Below, in pieces: positions 1 through 9,159 of a DNA stretch of 64,000 nt (positions are counted from its first letter, which is position 1; each line of letters begins with the position of its first letter). Position numbers and translations under genes: made by a program. The stretch is from Candidatus Melainabacteria bacterium (GTDB taxonomy: Bacteria > Cyanobacteriota > Vampirovibrionia > Obscuribacterales > Obscuribacteraceae). The notes under the pieces are model-generated. The model was not told the origin of the DNA. It did not search any database and saw nothing but the letters and a program-made list of their open reading frames with translations. The stretch covers positions 248,001-312,000 of the forward strand of contig JADJWK010000003.1 in assembly GCA_016716405.1 (NCBI GenBank), written 5' to 3'.

Positions 1-1623
1 GATCACCCCAGTATCGTCCAGGTGCTCGATTTCGGCGCCACCGAAAGTGGTGTGCCTTATATGGTTCTGGAGTATCTCCGGGGACGATCTCTTGCCGAGC
101 ACCTCAAGCTCTACGGAGCCCTCAGTACCGATCGGGCTCTGTTTGTCCTGCACAGTCTGGCAAAGGCAATGGAATATGCTCACAGTCAGGGTGTTTTTCA
201 TCGGGATTTGAAGCCCGAGAATGTGATTCTCGTCGACGAGCCGGAGCCAGGGGTCAAGCTCATCGATTTCGGGGTCTCAAGGGTCAATCCGGAGGGGCTA
301 GAGACCACGGTCGTTAAGGGGCGCACCATTGTCGGGACACCCGCATATATGTCGCCGGATCAGGCACGGGGATTGGACTTCGACCAGCGAAGCGAGATCT
401 ATTCGCTTGGCTGTCTGGCCTACGAGATGTTCGAGGGGTGCCAACCATTTCAGGGCGAAACCGCTCTGGAGGTTATCCTCAAGCACTCCCGGGAAAGTCC
501 TCCGGCTCTCATACGCGCACCCTCAATGGTGGCGGTGGTGGTGCTCCGTTGTCTGGCTAAAGAACCCGGAGACAGATTTCATGAAATGGCCGAGCTGGCT
601 GCGGCCATAGAGGCCCTGGACGAGACCGAGGGTCCCGCGACAGGAACGACCGGGATGCAGTTCAGACCATCTCTGGTTGTAGTACTCATATTTTGCGTCG
701 CTATAGCCGGAGCAATGCTGACGATCAAATCGTGGCCACTCCTGAGATTGTCCGGAGCCGGGAGGGACAGTAAACCGATCAGGACCTATGAGATCGAGAA
801 ATTAGCAGGGAGAGCCTATTACCTGAAAGGTCGGGTGAAGGCTGCTGATTTCGATGCGATAGCCAGGATAAAGGATCTGGAGTATCTGCGTTTCGAGCCT
901 GATATAGATTGCCAGTGGCAGGGTCTCTCTCGATTCGAGGGGGGGAGGTTGAGCGGGCTTCTGATCCCGAAGCAGAAGACCTTTTCCGATGCCGATATGG
1001 AAATCGTGCTGGGGCTCGCTCAGCTCAAAGTCATAGACCTCAACCACGATGCGGTGACGGACAGGTCTCTTGGCCGTCTCGATCGCCTGAGCAATCTTGT
1101 GGATGTCGATTTGAGCTATTGTAAAATTGGCGATGAGACTATGGCCGCACTGGGTCGCCTGGGGCATCTCGGAAAAATCACCATGAACAGCGTATCCGGA
1201 GTCACTGCCGAAGGCTTCGCTCATCTGGCCGGTCGCCGGCGGCTGCGGCGGCTCATAGTCGATGACTGCCCGCAATTAGGCGACGGTTTTCTAGAGCATG
1301 TAGCCAGTCTGCCTTTGGAAGAGCTCTCGATCAGCGCTGACGGTATCACCGATGAGGGCTTGAAGTATCTCGTCGAGCATAATCCCGGCACGATCAGTCA
1401 TCTCTATCTGAACGACAACCCGGGAGTGACCGACAAAGGCCTGGGCTATCTCGCATCCTTGAAGAAGCTCGAAGTACTTACATTGACAGGCTGCAGGAGC
1501 GTCACGGAAGAAGCGGTAAGCGATCTCGTCCGGAAGATACCGAAGGTGATTATCACAAGCTCCACCGTCGAGAAGAAGAAGCTTAAGCCTGTGGAGGATC
1601 TCGTCGAGTTTCTGGGCGAATAG
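1..1623 (+). CDS. Ser/Thr protein kinase with TM segment and LRR domain (5' partial)
   Basis: The reading frame is open from the first base, so the start and the kinase N-lobe lie outside the window. Numbering codons from base 1, the kinase hinge VLEYL is near residue 21, the catalytic loop HRDLKPEN near 67, the DFG triad near 89 and the activation segment GTPAYMSP near 113. A single membrane segment follows near 225-242. The rest (about 265-515) is made of leucine-rich repeats of the short type with spacing like LEVLTLTGC. This is a PknB-like kinase with an LRR sensor or scaffold in place of PASTA repeats. If the topology is standard, the kinase is cytoplasmic and the LRR part is outside. 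Its stop lies 2 bp from the convergent next gene. The LRR arrangement resembles the gene at 12922 and the remnant at 60368. Kinase identity is certain; the ligand is unknown. Confidence 0.93.
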   Translation, partial: DHPSIVQVLDFGATESGVPYMVLEYLRGRSLAEHLKLYGALSTDRALFVLHSLAKAMEYAHSQGVFHRDLKPENVILVDEPEPGVKLIDFGVSRVNPEGLETTVVKGRTIVGTPAYMSPDQARGLDFDQRSEIYSLGCLAYEMFEGCQPFQGETALEVILKHSRESPPALIRAPSMVAVVVLRCLAKEPGDRFHEMAELAAAIEALDETEGPATGTTGMQFRPSLVVVLIFCVAIAGAMLTIKSWPLLRLSGAGRDSKPIRTYEIEKLAGRAYYLKGRVKAADFDAIARIKDLEYLRFEPDIDCQWQGLSRFEGGRLSGLLIPKQKTFSDADMEIVLGLAQLKVIDLNHDAVTDRSLGRLDRLSNLVDVDLSYCKIGDETMAALGRLGHLGKITMNSVSGVTAEGFAHLAGRRRLRRLIVDDCPQLGDGFLEHVASLPLEELSISADGITDEGLKYLVEHNPGTISHLYLNDNPGVTDKGLGYLASLKKLEVLTLTGCRSVTEEAVSDLVRKIPKVIITSSTVEKKKLKPVEDLVEFLGE

Positions 1624-1625
1624 AT

Positions 1626-2852
1626 TCAGGCCAGTAGGAGATCCAGGGTCTCTTTGTCCTTCATCTTCCAGATAAGAGCGTCGGCCATATAGTGATGGAT
1701 ATTGATGGCGCAGTAATAGCCGCAGAGAGCGAGCTCGAGCTTGAATCCTGCCAGGGCGCCGAGCTCGGGGAGATAAGGTCCGATCACTGTGGACATGATC
1801 CAGCCTGCCCCCAGGACGAAGGCCAGGTATTTGAGGGCTGTGGGTTTAGCGAGCTGGGTCCAGATTTTCGATCGGGGCAGGTCCTCGGGCAGACCTACCT
1901 CTTTCAGATGATAGGCCGTGGTGATCACCAGATACTGGGGCGTGTGGAAAAGAGCCTGGCCCAGAATGGCGATAGCAAGGAGATTGCCGTTCCGGGTCAG
2001 GTAATCCAGGAAGAAGAAGCAGCTCACAAGCGTCAGCACCGCCGGGAAAGGGATTGCTTTTCCTGTCTTGCGCCATTTCACGGCCATCATGGTGAGGAAG
2101 GCGACAGTGAGGGCGATGACCAGGGCGTCGAAGATGCCACGCACCCATAGTGGAATGGCCATGACCGGCTCGAGAGTCAGTCCGCCTACCTTAAGGGTGG
2201 GATGGCTGAATATGCCGGTGATCGCAGCCCAGATACCGGCCTGGACCAGCCAGAAGAGAGTGTCCTTCTCGAGCTTGCTGAGCATGAACCCGCGCTTATA
2301 GCAGTAGAGCAGCGCGATGCCGTAAGCCTGGGCGAAGAAATGCTGGAAGGAGAAACCCAGGGTGAAGCGGCCGATGATCGAGGCCCAGTAGGGGGAGCTG
2401 GTTACCATCAGACCCATGGCTATACAGACAAGACCCAGGATTATGACGGCTTTGCCCAGCTTGTCCCGGGTGAGCTTGCTGTTGAAGACTCGCAGATAAG
2501 TCGCCATCTGGTGGGGCATGGTGAAGACGATCAGGCAGGCGACTGTCACTGTGGTGATGAAAGGACCGGTGGGGTTGTTCATCGCCGGGATGAGCCCGGT
2601 GGCCATCAGCGCTGCGAAAAGCCAGATCAGCCCCCCGCAGACGAGCAGGAGGTCGATTACCGGGTGCATGACCCAGCCGTAATAGCCGGTATCCGCGGAA
2701 GTGTCGCGGGATGAGCTCGCGAAAGGGAAGGTAGGGAATTTGCCAGGCGAATAGCTGCTCTGCATGACCAGACTGTCCAACGTCGTTTGGCTAGTAAAAA
2801 GGGCGGCTCGAAGCCTACCGGTGGTTACTTTCTTATGCCCGACCTGCCGCAT
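1626..2852 (-). CDS. Multispanning membrane protein, unknown function
   Basis: Encodes up to 408 residues with about eight hydrophobic segments, starting near residue 60 (a run after HPVID). The C-terminus carries a conserved-looking motif, IHHYMADALIW, and there is a second polar cluster, HFFAQ, inside a membrane region. I do not recognise a named family with confidence; the paired histidines inside membrane segments hint at a metal or haem site. Two starts are possible: the first ATG (2852) has no visible ribosome site, and an ATG at 2765 would remove 29 residues of non-hydrophobic leader. It converges with the kinase gene on its 3' side. The coding call rests on length, hydrophobic periodicity and the fit between flanking genes. 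Confidence 0.75.
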   Translation of the reverse strand: MRQVGHKKVTTGRLRAALFTSQTTLDSLVMQSSYSPGKFPTFPFASSSRDTSADTGYYGWVMHPVIDLLLVCGGLIWLFAALMATGLIPAMNNPTGPFITTVTVACLIVFTMPHQMATYLRVFNSKLTRDKLGKAVIILGLVCIAMGLMVTSSPYWASIIGRFTLGFSFQHFFAQAYGIALLYCYKRGFMLSKLEKDTLFWLVQAGIWAAITGIFSHPTLKVGGLTLEPVMAIPLWVRGIFDALVIALTVAFLTMMAVKWRKTGKAIPFPAVLTLVSCFFFLDYLTRNGNLLAIAILGQALFHTPQYLVITTAYHLKEVGLPEDLPRSKIWTQLAKPTALKYLAFVLGAGWIMSTVIGPYLPELGALAGFKLELALCGYYCAINIHHYMADALIWKMKDKETLDLLLA

Positions 2853-2889
2853 TTAATATCAGAGTATGAAGATATGAAATCCTGGCTCC

Positions 2890-4050
2890 TCAGGTGGTCA
2901 CGCCCAGTATGGCGACCATTGCGCTTCCCGGAGTGGGATGCCTGAAATTTCGGATTCCCCCGGCTCCTTCCGGACCCGAAAGATTACCGGCACCTGCGCT
3001 CCTCGACAGAATGGACCGGTTCAGCTCCGAGGCTTTCATTTCGGCCAGGGGTCCCGGAAGAAATGTCGAGAGACCCCGGCGAAGATATTTACCGAGCTCG
3101 GAAGCGCTCACCATATCTGGTGAATGAGCATAAATCAGCCCTCCTGTATCAAGGTCGGCGGCGGCTGTATAGATCGTGTCCAGGAGGTCCGCCTGGCTGA
3201 TCCATCGGAGATTCGTATTGCTATCATATATGGTGCCAGATCCGTCCGCGCTGGCCGGTCTGTACGGATCGAGCACCAGACCGGGAAGAATCGCCACGGC
3301 GCCACCTTCGCCTTCAGTCTCCAGACAGCGCCGAAGCTCCTGCAGGCTTTCTTGATCTGGCTCGCCCCTGCCGCAATAGACCGTGACCAGGCGGCGGGAG
3401 CCGTCGCGCTCCTCGAGCTCCTGGAAAGCCCGGGACCAGTTTTTCGATCTGACAAGCTGGATGATGATCCCGGCCTGGTCCGGATCGACTATGCGATGAC
3501 CCTGGGTGGTCAGGAAGGATTTCAGCGCGGCTGCCAGCGGATCGCTGGTGTCGCCGGCCAGGGCTATGCTCAGAGTGCCCGAACCAAAACTATCCGCGAG
3601 TCTCTTGCCAATTTCCAGATCGCCCCTGGTGAGGTCGTGCCGGTACTGGAAGAGGCGCTCCAGCTTGCCTTCTACGAGCAAACCGGGCATCAATAGAGGC
3701 AGGGCGAACTCGATCCTGTCCTCGAGCCTGGATGATTGCTCGTCCACTTCTTCGAATATGTGCTGGTGACACCAGCGCGCGAACGGGCCCGAGACCTGCC
3801 GGTCCGAGAAGGAGCGGTTCTCGACCACATCGAAGTGCTCGGCTGTCCATCTTATGACCGGAATCGGTCCCGGACCCGGGCGAATCTCGATAATGGCCCG
3901 GGAGCCGTCTGCTACTTCTTCCGATCCCCCCACCAGGGAGACGTTCTCCCAGGGCGGCTTGAGACGCATGAAAGCCCCCGGTCGCATATGCCACCGGTAG
4001 AGCGCCGGCGCCGGCACCGGCATGGCAGAAATCTTGACGAAACTGCTCAA
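2890..4050 (-). CDS. SRPBCC domain fused to degenerate SDR39U1 (YfcH-like) epimerase domain
   Basis: Residues about 18-165 match the cyclase/dehydrase-like START domain found before some YfcH/SDR39U1 epimerases: RPGAF, PPWE, AEHFD, VSGPFARW, RLEDRIEF and the closing YRHDLTRGDLE are all in place. The second half should be an NAD(P)-binding Rossmann domain of about 300 residues but is only about 210 long. The nucleotide-binding GxxGxxG has become LAGDTSDPL, and the central region is missing. The C-terminal landmarks of the family survive (LRWISQADLLDTIY, then SPDMVSASELG, then FRHPTPG). So the family is recognisable but cofactor binding looks lost. The gene is last in a leftward series of five genes with short spacers and lies 21 bp after the TPR gene. 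Lipid or hydrophobic-ligand binding by the SRPBCC part is possible; function unknown. Confidence 0.8.
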   Translation of the reverse strand: MSSFVKISAMPVPAPALYRWHMRPGAFMRLKPPWENVSLVGGSEEVADGSRAIIEIRPGPGPIPVIRWTAEHFDVVENRSFSDRQVSGPFARWCHQHIFEEVDEQSSRLEDRIEFALPLLMPGLLVEGKLERLFQYRHDLTRGDLEIGKRLADSFGSGTLSIALAGDTSDPLAAALKSFLTTQGHRIVDPDQAGIIIQLVRSKNWSRAFQELEERDGSRRLVTVYCGRGEPDQESLQELRRCLETEGEGGAVAILPGLVLDPYRPASADGSGTIYDSNTNLRWISQADLLDTIYTAAADLDTGGLIYAHSPDMVSASELGKYLRRGLSTFLPGPLAEMKASELNRSILSRSAGAGNLSGPEGAGGIRNFRHPTPGSAMVAILGVTT

Positions 4051-4071
4051 TCGACTTCCTGTCGTTCCCGA

Positions 4072-4983
4072 TCAGGGCTTGCTCGCTGCTTCTTCCGGTA
4101 ACATCCTGAACACGCCTTCCATGACGTTCTCGAATCCATTGGCGGGTACGTCCCCGAGACCATCCTGCAGCATATTATAGGCCAGCAGTATGGTGCAGTC
4201 CCTGTCCGCGTCGAGGAGGCAGGAAGAGACGAACTGGCATGGATAGATAGCCAGGGAGCGATCCGGGGAGACGATGGTGAGGATCCTGGAAGAGCCAATC
4301 TCCACGAAAGTCCAGTGCCAGCCGAATTGCTTCGCCAGGGTCTCGCCCCAGAGGCTGCCCAGAAGGACGGAGCGCTCTGCCAGAGCGTTCTCTTCTGCTA
4401 CCAGGCGCTCGGGAGAAGCGGCCAGCTCTTGCTGGAGCCTGTCGATATGGCTGTCCAGAGCCTCGATAATCGCCTCGGCACCGGCGTCTTCCTTGAGCTC
4501 GAGAAACTTCAAGGCCAGTGCGGCCTTCTCTCTGACTTGCTCGACAGTCTCCGCCTCGACTTCCGATTCGCCGAAATCACCGAGCAGATCCATGAGCGAG
4601 AGAAGCTTGCACTCCACCTCCAGCACGCCGGCTGTGGAGTCGTGCTTGCGGCACTCGGAGAGGGCTATGGCATAGAGGTCCAGGGCCTCGTCATAGCGAT
4701 CTTCCTGGCAGAGGATAGTAGCCAGCCCATCATAGGCGGCTCCCAACTCCTCGGAGTCCGGATTGACGTCTATGGTCCGCTGAAATAGGGCTTTGGCATC
4801 ATCCAGCCGGTCGGTCAGGTGATAGATGACGGCCAGGCAGTTGAGGCTGTCGCAGAGCTCGTCCTCCATGCCTTCCCTGGATGCCAGTTCGATTGCTTTT
4901 AAAAGGAATTCTTCGGCGCCTTCGGCGTCACCTTCGGTGGCCAGGGCATAGCCTCTGTCGTGGAGCTCTTTCCATGTACTCAT
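4072..4983 (-). CDS. TPR-repeat protein
   Basis: The chosen start (MSTWKELHDRGYAL) sits directly at the first TPR helix; an upstream in-frame start at 5031 would add 16 basic residues with no fold. Residues about 5-130 form three TPR motifs: GDAEGAEEFLLKAIEL, DRLDDAKALFQRTID and DRYDEALDLYAIAL. A coiled-coil-like acidic linker follows, then a C-terminal region of about 100 residues that I do not recognise, with a beta-like core. No signal peptide or membrane segment is seen, so it is likely cytoplasmic. It sits between the GT-C-like membrane protein and the SRPBCC protein, in the same direction, and may be an adaptor for them. Function not assigned. Confidence 0.82.
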   Translation of the reverse strand: MSTWKELHDRGYALATEGDAEGAEEFLLKAIELASREGMEDELCDSLNCLAVIYHLTDRLDDAKALFQRTIDVNPDSEELGAAYDGLATILCQEDRYDEALDLYAIALSECRKHDSTAGVLEVECKLLSLMDLLGDFGESEVEAETVEQVREKAALALKFLELKEDAGAEAIIEALDSHIDRLQQELAASPERLVAEENALAERSVLLGSLWGETLAKQFGWHWTFVEIGSSRILTIVSPDRSLAIYPCQFVSSCLLDADRDCTILLAYNMLQDGLGDVPANGFENVMEGVFRMLPEEAASKP

Positions 4984-5055
4984 TGTCAAGCGATGCCTTG
5001 TACCGGGTCGAACGGATCGAGAAAATATCACAGAAAGCGACTGATTGCCTGAATA

Positions 5056-7842
5056 TCAATGAATATAAGTGTCCTTGTAGTTGCCCAGCTTGTACAGGGT
5101 GAGGGCGTCGGACATCTCGCCGGTGGCTTTGCCGTCCTCGTCGACGGCATACATACGAACCTGATAATAGCCGGGAGTCCTGAAAAGCTCTGCGGGTAGC
5201 TCGATGCGCCCTGTTTTGCCTTTCACGCGCATCTGCTTCTGGACCAGTTCGGAGCGCGGGTTAACCGCGGTGTTATTGAAAAAGTAGTTGAGGTTGCTTA
5301 TCTGAATCCTCGCATCCCGGGCTCGAGCGATCAGGCTGTTGTCCCAGAGCAGGACCACTTTCTCCTTTTTCCCGCAGACATGCTCGCCGCTGGTGGTCGG
5401 CTCGAGATTCTCGAAAGCGATGGCCGGCACGAGATCGTCGGCTGGGGTGAGTGAGATGTTCTTGATCACGATCTTTTTGGCTGTGCCTATCTGGATGATG
5501 AAACGATCCACACGCTCCTTGGTGTACCAGCGCCAGTTGTTCGATAGTCTGAGGCGCAGATGGGCGTTGGTGATCGGGCCACGGGGGTTCTTCTTGATGG
5601 CATGGATGCTCGAGTTGCCGCCGGTGGCGCCCCAGGAGACGGAGAGCGGCATCAGTTCGGTGAGGTCGGCAGGATCGACCTCTATGGAGATATCGAACTC
5701 AAGGAAGTCAACCTGCAGTGGATTGATATTCAAACCCGTGACGATCATGCCGTCTTCTTCCCTGGTGTGCTCCATCTCCATGGTGTAGTCGTCCAGGGGC
5801 TTGTAGGCGGCAAACCCCATCGGTCTCCAGATGCCGGGCTGGTGAGCGGTGCCCACTTTCATAGGCGCCCTCATTGAAACACTTTTTTCGGGCGTCGCCA
5901 GATGGACCGCATAGAAAACAGCGTCCTCGTCGTTCCAGCGCCAGATCGAATACTTCTTGCCGGTGTCAGCCAGGAGCGCTTTCAGGCGGCTGGCGTCGAT
6001 GGTCTCTCCGGGCCCGACGATATAGGGAAGGAAGGTGACCACCCTGTCTGTTATAGCCGGCGTCACGAAAGGCGGCTTGAGCAGGTCGTAGAAGGTCGAG
6101 CCGTTATAGATCACATGGGTGGCCCGGTATGAGCTGGGCAGCCCGAGCAGGATCACCCTCTCGTCCGGCTTGCGGCTGTTGACCAGGGCTATGGTGGCTT
6201 TCCAGACGTCTTTCACCATGTCACCGGCCTTCTGCCAGTCCTTGTTGATCTCGAAAGTGCACCAGCTGAACGCTCCGGTGAGCATCATCATGAGGGTGGT
6301 GCCGATAGCCAGGGTGAAACGTCTGAGATAGTCAGCCAGGGGGAAGTCCATGGTCTGGACTGTGGGATGGAAGAGAAGAGCGGGCCAGAGCATCGATATA
6401 GGAATGGTGAAAAGCATCAGAAGCCTGGAGTTTCTCAGATCGGCATCCAGGATAAGGAGATTCACCACCGGCAGGATAGTGACAAGGCACCAGACAGCTA
6501 TGAATATGAAGAGCCGCTTGCGGACCTCCATGAAACGGACTTTCAAGAGCCCGATGATAATGCAGACCGCCACGATTATCGTGGCCGCGAGGCGCGGCTG
6601 GTGACTGAGATCGTCTACATAGTCGGGAAAAGGCACCAGAAGCCGGGCAATCATGTCATGCTCGATCCACCGCCAGTAGAACTTGTGTCGCATCGCCACG
6701 CCGAACGAGCCTGTATAGCCTCCCAGGCTGTTACCGAAGACAAAGAACCGCATGGCCAGGTAAGCAGCGGCCACGGCTACGAAGGGACTGCAGTACTCGA
6801 TTGCGCGAATGACTCTGAGAGCCAGCTCCGGCGCTTCTTCTTCTTCTTCTTCTTCTTCTTCTTCTTCTTCTTCTTGCCCTGGTTCTTGTTCTTTTTGTTC
6901 TTCTCGCTCTTTCTGGTCTTCTATTTCTTCTTTATCTTCTTTATCTTCTTCATCGTCTTCCTCTTCTTTATCCGCTTCTTTCGTCTCTTCTGAGCCAGCT
7001 TCGGCGGTTGCTGGAGGCTTTTCCTCGAGCTTATCAGCGGTCTCTTCATCTTGCTTGATTCTCAGATTTCCGGAAAGCGCTGACAGGGAGGCAGGTTTCT
7101 CATCATCACCTGTTTTTTCTTCGGCTTCTTCCTCATCGGCTGCTTCCTCATCGGCTGCTTCAGCAGCGACTGGTTCCGGGCGAGCTCGCTTCCAGAGGAC
7201 ATAATAGGAGAAGACCAGAGCCGGTGCGACAATGGCCAGCTCCTTGCTTCCCAGTGCCACTATATACGAGACCAGAGCAAGGGAGAGGTTGCGTTTGACA
7301 TTTCCTTTCAGTCCCTTGATTCCAAAGAGGATAGAGGCGAGAAAGAAAGGCAGGCAGCAGGTGTCTGCTCGTCCTGAGATCCAGACGACATCCTCGGCGT
7401 TGAGCGGTGATACCGCAAACAGTGCTGAGCTGGCCAGGGCCATCAGGCGGGAATTGGCCTCGGGCCAGTCGTCGGTTATCTCGCGAACCAGAAGATAAAG
7501 GATCACCACGCCTGAGTAGAACAGGAAGATACTGGTCAGGTGATAGCCCAGCGGATCGGTTCGCGAGATAAGGTAATCGAGGGCGAAGGTCACTCCCAGG
7601 ATCGGCCGGTAGAAGTCGAATCCGGGCAGTTGCATATAATTGCTGTAGAAGTTGAGCCATAGAAGATCCAGCTCGCCGCTGACGACTCGATGCGCGAAGT
7701 GCACCTGCCATAGATCGTCGGCGGAGAAGAAGCTGTGGACGAAAAGCATATAGCAGCCGCAGATCAGTCCAAGCAGGATGATGAAGTCCAGAATTTTCAG
7801 ATCTGCTGCTCTTTGCCCTGGTTCCTTTCGCTCTTCAATCAT
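5056..7842 (-). CDS. GT-C-like multispanning membrane protein with Glu-rich insert and C-terminal extracytoplasmic domain
   Basis: The protein is 928 residues long. The N-terminal part has the layout of GT-C lipid-dependent glycosyltransferases of the PMT/TMTC type: a first membrane helix (about 20-38), an acidic loop (SADDLWQ), the FYRP motif, then ALDYLISRTDPLGYHLT and several more helices. A cytoplasmic-looking insert of about 115 residues (about 220-336) is almost all Glu, Asp, Lys and Ala and ends in 13 consecutive Glu codons. More helices follow, then a soluble part of about 380 residues with beta-strand character and a Fn3-like end. The start ATG overlaps the stop of the SGNH gene by 4 bp, so the two are coupled. 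With the divergent MBOAT gene it suggests surface-glycan or glycolipid modification; donor and acceptor are unknown. Confidence 0.82.
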   Translation of the reverse strand: MIEERKEPGQRAADLKILDFIILLGLICGCYMLFVHSFFSADDLWQVHFAHRVVSGELDLLWLNFYSNYMQLPGFDFYRPILGVTFALDYLISRTDPLGYHLTSIFLFYSGVVILYLLVREITDDWPEANSRLMALASSALFAVSPLNAEDVVWISGRADTCCLPFFLASILFGIKGLKGNVKRNLSLALVSYIVALGSKELAIVAPALVFSYYVLWKRARPEPVAAEAADEEAADEEEAEEKTGDDEKPASLSALSGNLRIKQDEETADKLEEKPPATAEAGSEETKEADKEEEDDEEDKEDKEEIEDQKEREEQKEQEPGQEEEEEEEEEEEEEAPELALRVIRAIEYCSPFVAVAAAYLAMRFFVFGNSLGGYTGSFGVAMRHKFYWRWIEHDMIARLLVPFPDYVDDLSHQPRLAATIIVAVCIIIGLLKVRFMEVRKRLFIFIAVWCLVTILPVVNLLILDADLRNSRLLMLFTIPISMLWPALLFHPTVQTMDFPLADYLRRFTLAIGTTLMMMLTGAFSWCTFEINKDWQKAGDMVKDVWKATIALVNSRKPDERVILLGLPSSYRATHVIYNGSTFYDLLKPPFVTPAITDRVVTFLPYIVGPGETIDASRLKALLADTGKKYSIWRWNDEDAVFYAVHLATPEKSVSMRAPMKVGTAHQPGIWRPMGFAAYKPLDDYTMEMEHTREEDGMIVTGLNINPLQVDFLEFDISIEVDPADLTELMPLSVSWGATGGNSSIHAIKKNPRGPITNAHLRLRLSNNWRWYTKERVDRFIIQIGTAKKIVIKNISLTPADDLVPAIAFENLEPTTSGEHVCGKKEKVVLLWDNSLIARARDARIQISNLNYFFNNTAVNPRSELVQKQMRVKGKTGRIELPAELFRTPGYYQVRMYAVDEDGKATGEMSDALTLYKLGNYKDTYIH
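6835..6875. repeat. TTC trinucleotide tract (13 units, encodes poly-Glu)
   Basis: A perfect run of thirteen TTC units on the + strand reads as GAA codons in the leftward membrane-protein gene. It lies at the end of a broader CT-rich stretch (about 6835-7180). Slippage in whole units would change only the length of the poly-Glu stretch, not the frame. Confidence 0.95.
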
Positions 7843-9038
7843 CGCTGTCGGCTCTTTCTCTCCCGGGCTTCTTCGGCCATGGTCCGCAGGATGGTCGGAT
7901 AGTCGCGCTCCAGGGCTTTGACAATCTTGCGTGCAAGAATCCGCGAGCCTTCATAGTCGAGATGTAGTCCGTCTTTGAAGCGATCCTCGGTGAAATCGGG
8001 ATCGAAAGCCAGGTCAATGAGGAAAAACCCCCATTTCTGCGAGAGCTCATCGAGCCATTGCTGGAAGCCTTCATAAGAACCTTTCGGGGCGATGGCCTGG
8101 AATTCTTTGGAGATCGGCATATTGACCAGGACCAGGAGGACCTCTTTCTCGTCGCAAAGCTCGGCCAGGGATTTCAGATAGTGGTGCTGCATCTTCCAGG
8201 CGTTGCGCGGCGGATAAGCGTGCATCGATGTGAAGTGCTGGCGGAAAGTATCGCGAACATTCTGGGGATTGCGCTTATTGACCTCGTGCATCATCGCTTC
8301 CATATTTTGCGGGGTGAGCCTCTCGAACAGGAGTCCCCGGTGCTGCGGTTTTTGTACGAAGTTGTACATGCGGCTGTAAGGCATATCCAGGGGCATCAGA
8401 TCCAGGAAATCCTTGGTATTGGCGGACAAGAAGTTCCGGATTGCGGAGCGATCCCGATACAAGTAAAGGTAGTGGGAGAAGAGAAAATCAAGCATGCCCC
8501 GGTTGCTGTAGATCTTGCCAACCGACTGCAGATCTGCCGGCGCATATGGTGCTACCGCCCCGAAGGACTCGCCGCGCCACTCGCCGGCATAGTACTCGTC
8601 GACGAATTCCCGGAGGATGAGACCGTAGATGAGGACTTTCGGATAACGCTTGCGTGCCGACACGGCTTTCTCGATGAGATAAGCCTCGGCCACGGTCTGT
8701 CTCCCGGTAGCCAGATTGAGGCACTCGATGGGCTCCCCGGACGCCTTGCTCATCAGCTCGGTCAGATAGGGAGTGCGCATACCCGTATAGAAATGGGCGC
8801 CGCTGCCGTCCTGGTTGAGGGGCAGCATCAGGGAGGAGCCGACGATGGTGACATCGGGCACGGTTTTCAAGCAGTAGGCGAGGCGATCCGAGATCTGCCA
8901 GGAATCGGACGAGCGATATCCGAAAGTACTGGGGATGTTGAAGCTGCGCATGAAAATTTCGGCGCAGCCGAGAAGCATGAGCGTGATCACCGGCACCGAG
9001 GTGACGATTCTTAGCAGCTTAGTGGCGAAGGGATTCAA
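7839..9038 (-). CDS. SGNH/GDSL-like membrane-anchored hydrolase or acyltransferase partner
   Basis: The 399-residue protein starts with one hydrophobic segment (about 8-28), so it is probably anchored and faces outside. The core is SGNH-like: a nucleophile elbow TIVGSS (Gly67-Ser68-Ser69) and a C-terminal DGLHLD with Asp356 and His359 spaced as in the catalytic Asp-x-x-His. Parts such as LNLATGRQTVAEAYLIE and LVNMPISKEF fit the family. Such proteins often work with an MBOAT protein (AlgI/AlgJ/AlgX-type) to O-acetylate a polysaccharide, and an MBOAT gene is transcribed divergently 121 bp away. The stop overlaps the start of the downstream GT-C-like gene (ATGA). The substrate is not deducible. 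Confidence 0.78.
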   Translation of the reverse strand: MNPFATKLLRIVTSVPVITLMLLGCAEIFMRSFNIPSTFGYRSSDSWQISDRLAYCLKTVPDVTIVGSSLMLPLNQDGSGAHFYTGMRTPYLTELMSKASGEPIECLNLATGRQTVAEAYLIEKAVSARKRYPKVLIYGLILREFVDEYYAGEWRGESFGAVAPYAPADLQSVGKIYSNRGMLDFLFSHYLYLYRDRSAIRNFLSANTKDFLDLMPLDMPYSRMYNFVQKPQHRGLLFERLTPQNMEAMMHEVNKRNPQNVRDTFRQHFTSMHAYPPRNAWKMQHHYLKSLAELCDEKEVLLVLVNMPISKEFQAIAPKGSYEGFQQWLDELSQKWGFFLIDLAFDPDFTEDRFKDGLHLDYEGSRILARKIVKALERDYPTILRTMAEEARERKSRQR

Positions 9039-9159
9039 TTGAGACTTCTCTTGGAGCGTCCGTTATTGATATCGGCCCTGAGGCAGGCGAGTCTGCCTTG
9101 TCTTTGTTCCCGGCTTCTGCGGCAATGTCACACGTCTGACCATAGAGTATAATCCGGCC
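9039..9159. promoter_or_regulatory. Divergent intergenic region (SGNH and MBOAT genes)
   Basis: These 121 bp separate two divergent genes whose products probably act together, so promoters for both should lie here. A TATAAT-like element (GTATAAT at about 9147-9153) lies close to the MBOAT start and would suit a + strand promoter with a very short leader. No clear operator or terminator was seen. Confidence 0.45.

Noticed and set aside
6367..6993. 208-codon + strand frame ending in a Phe-rich run
   Set aside because: The Phe run is only the TTC repeat read in another frame; the membrane protein on the - strand explains the sequence.
8058..9014. 318-codon frame on the + strand
   Set aside because: Antisense to the SGNH-like gene, whose motifs and coupling to the next gene are clear.
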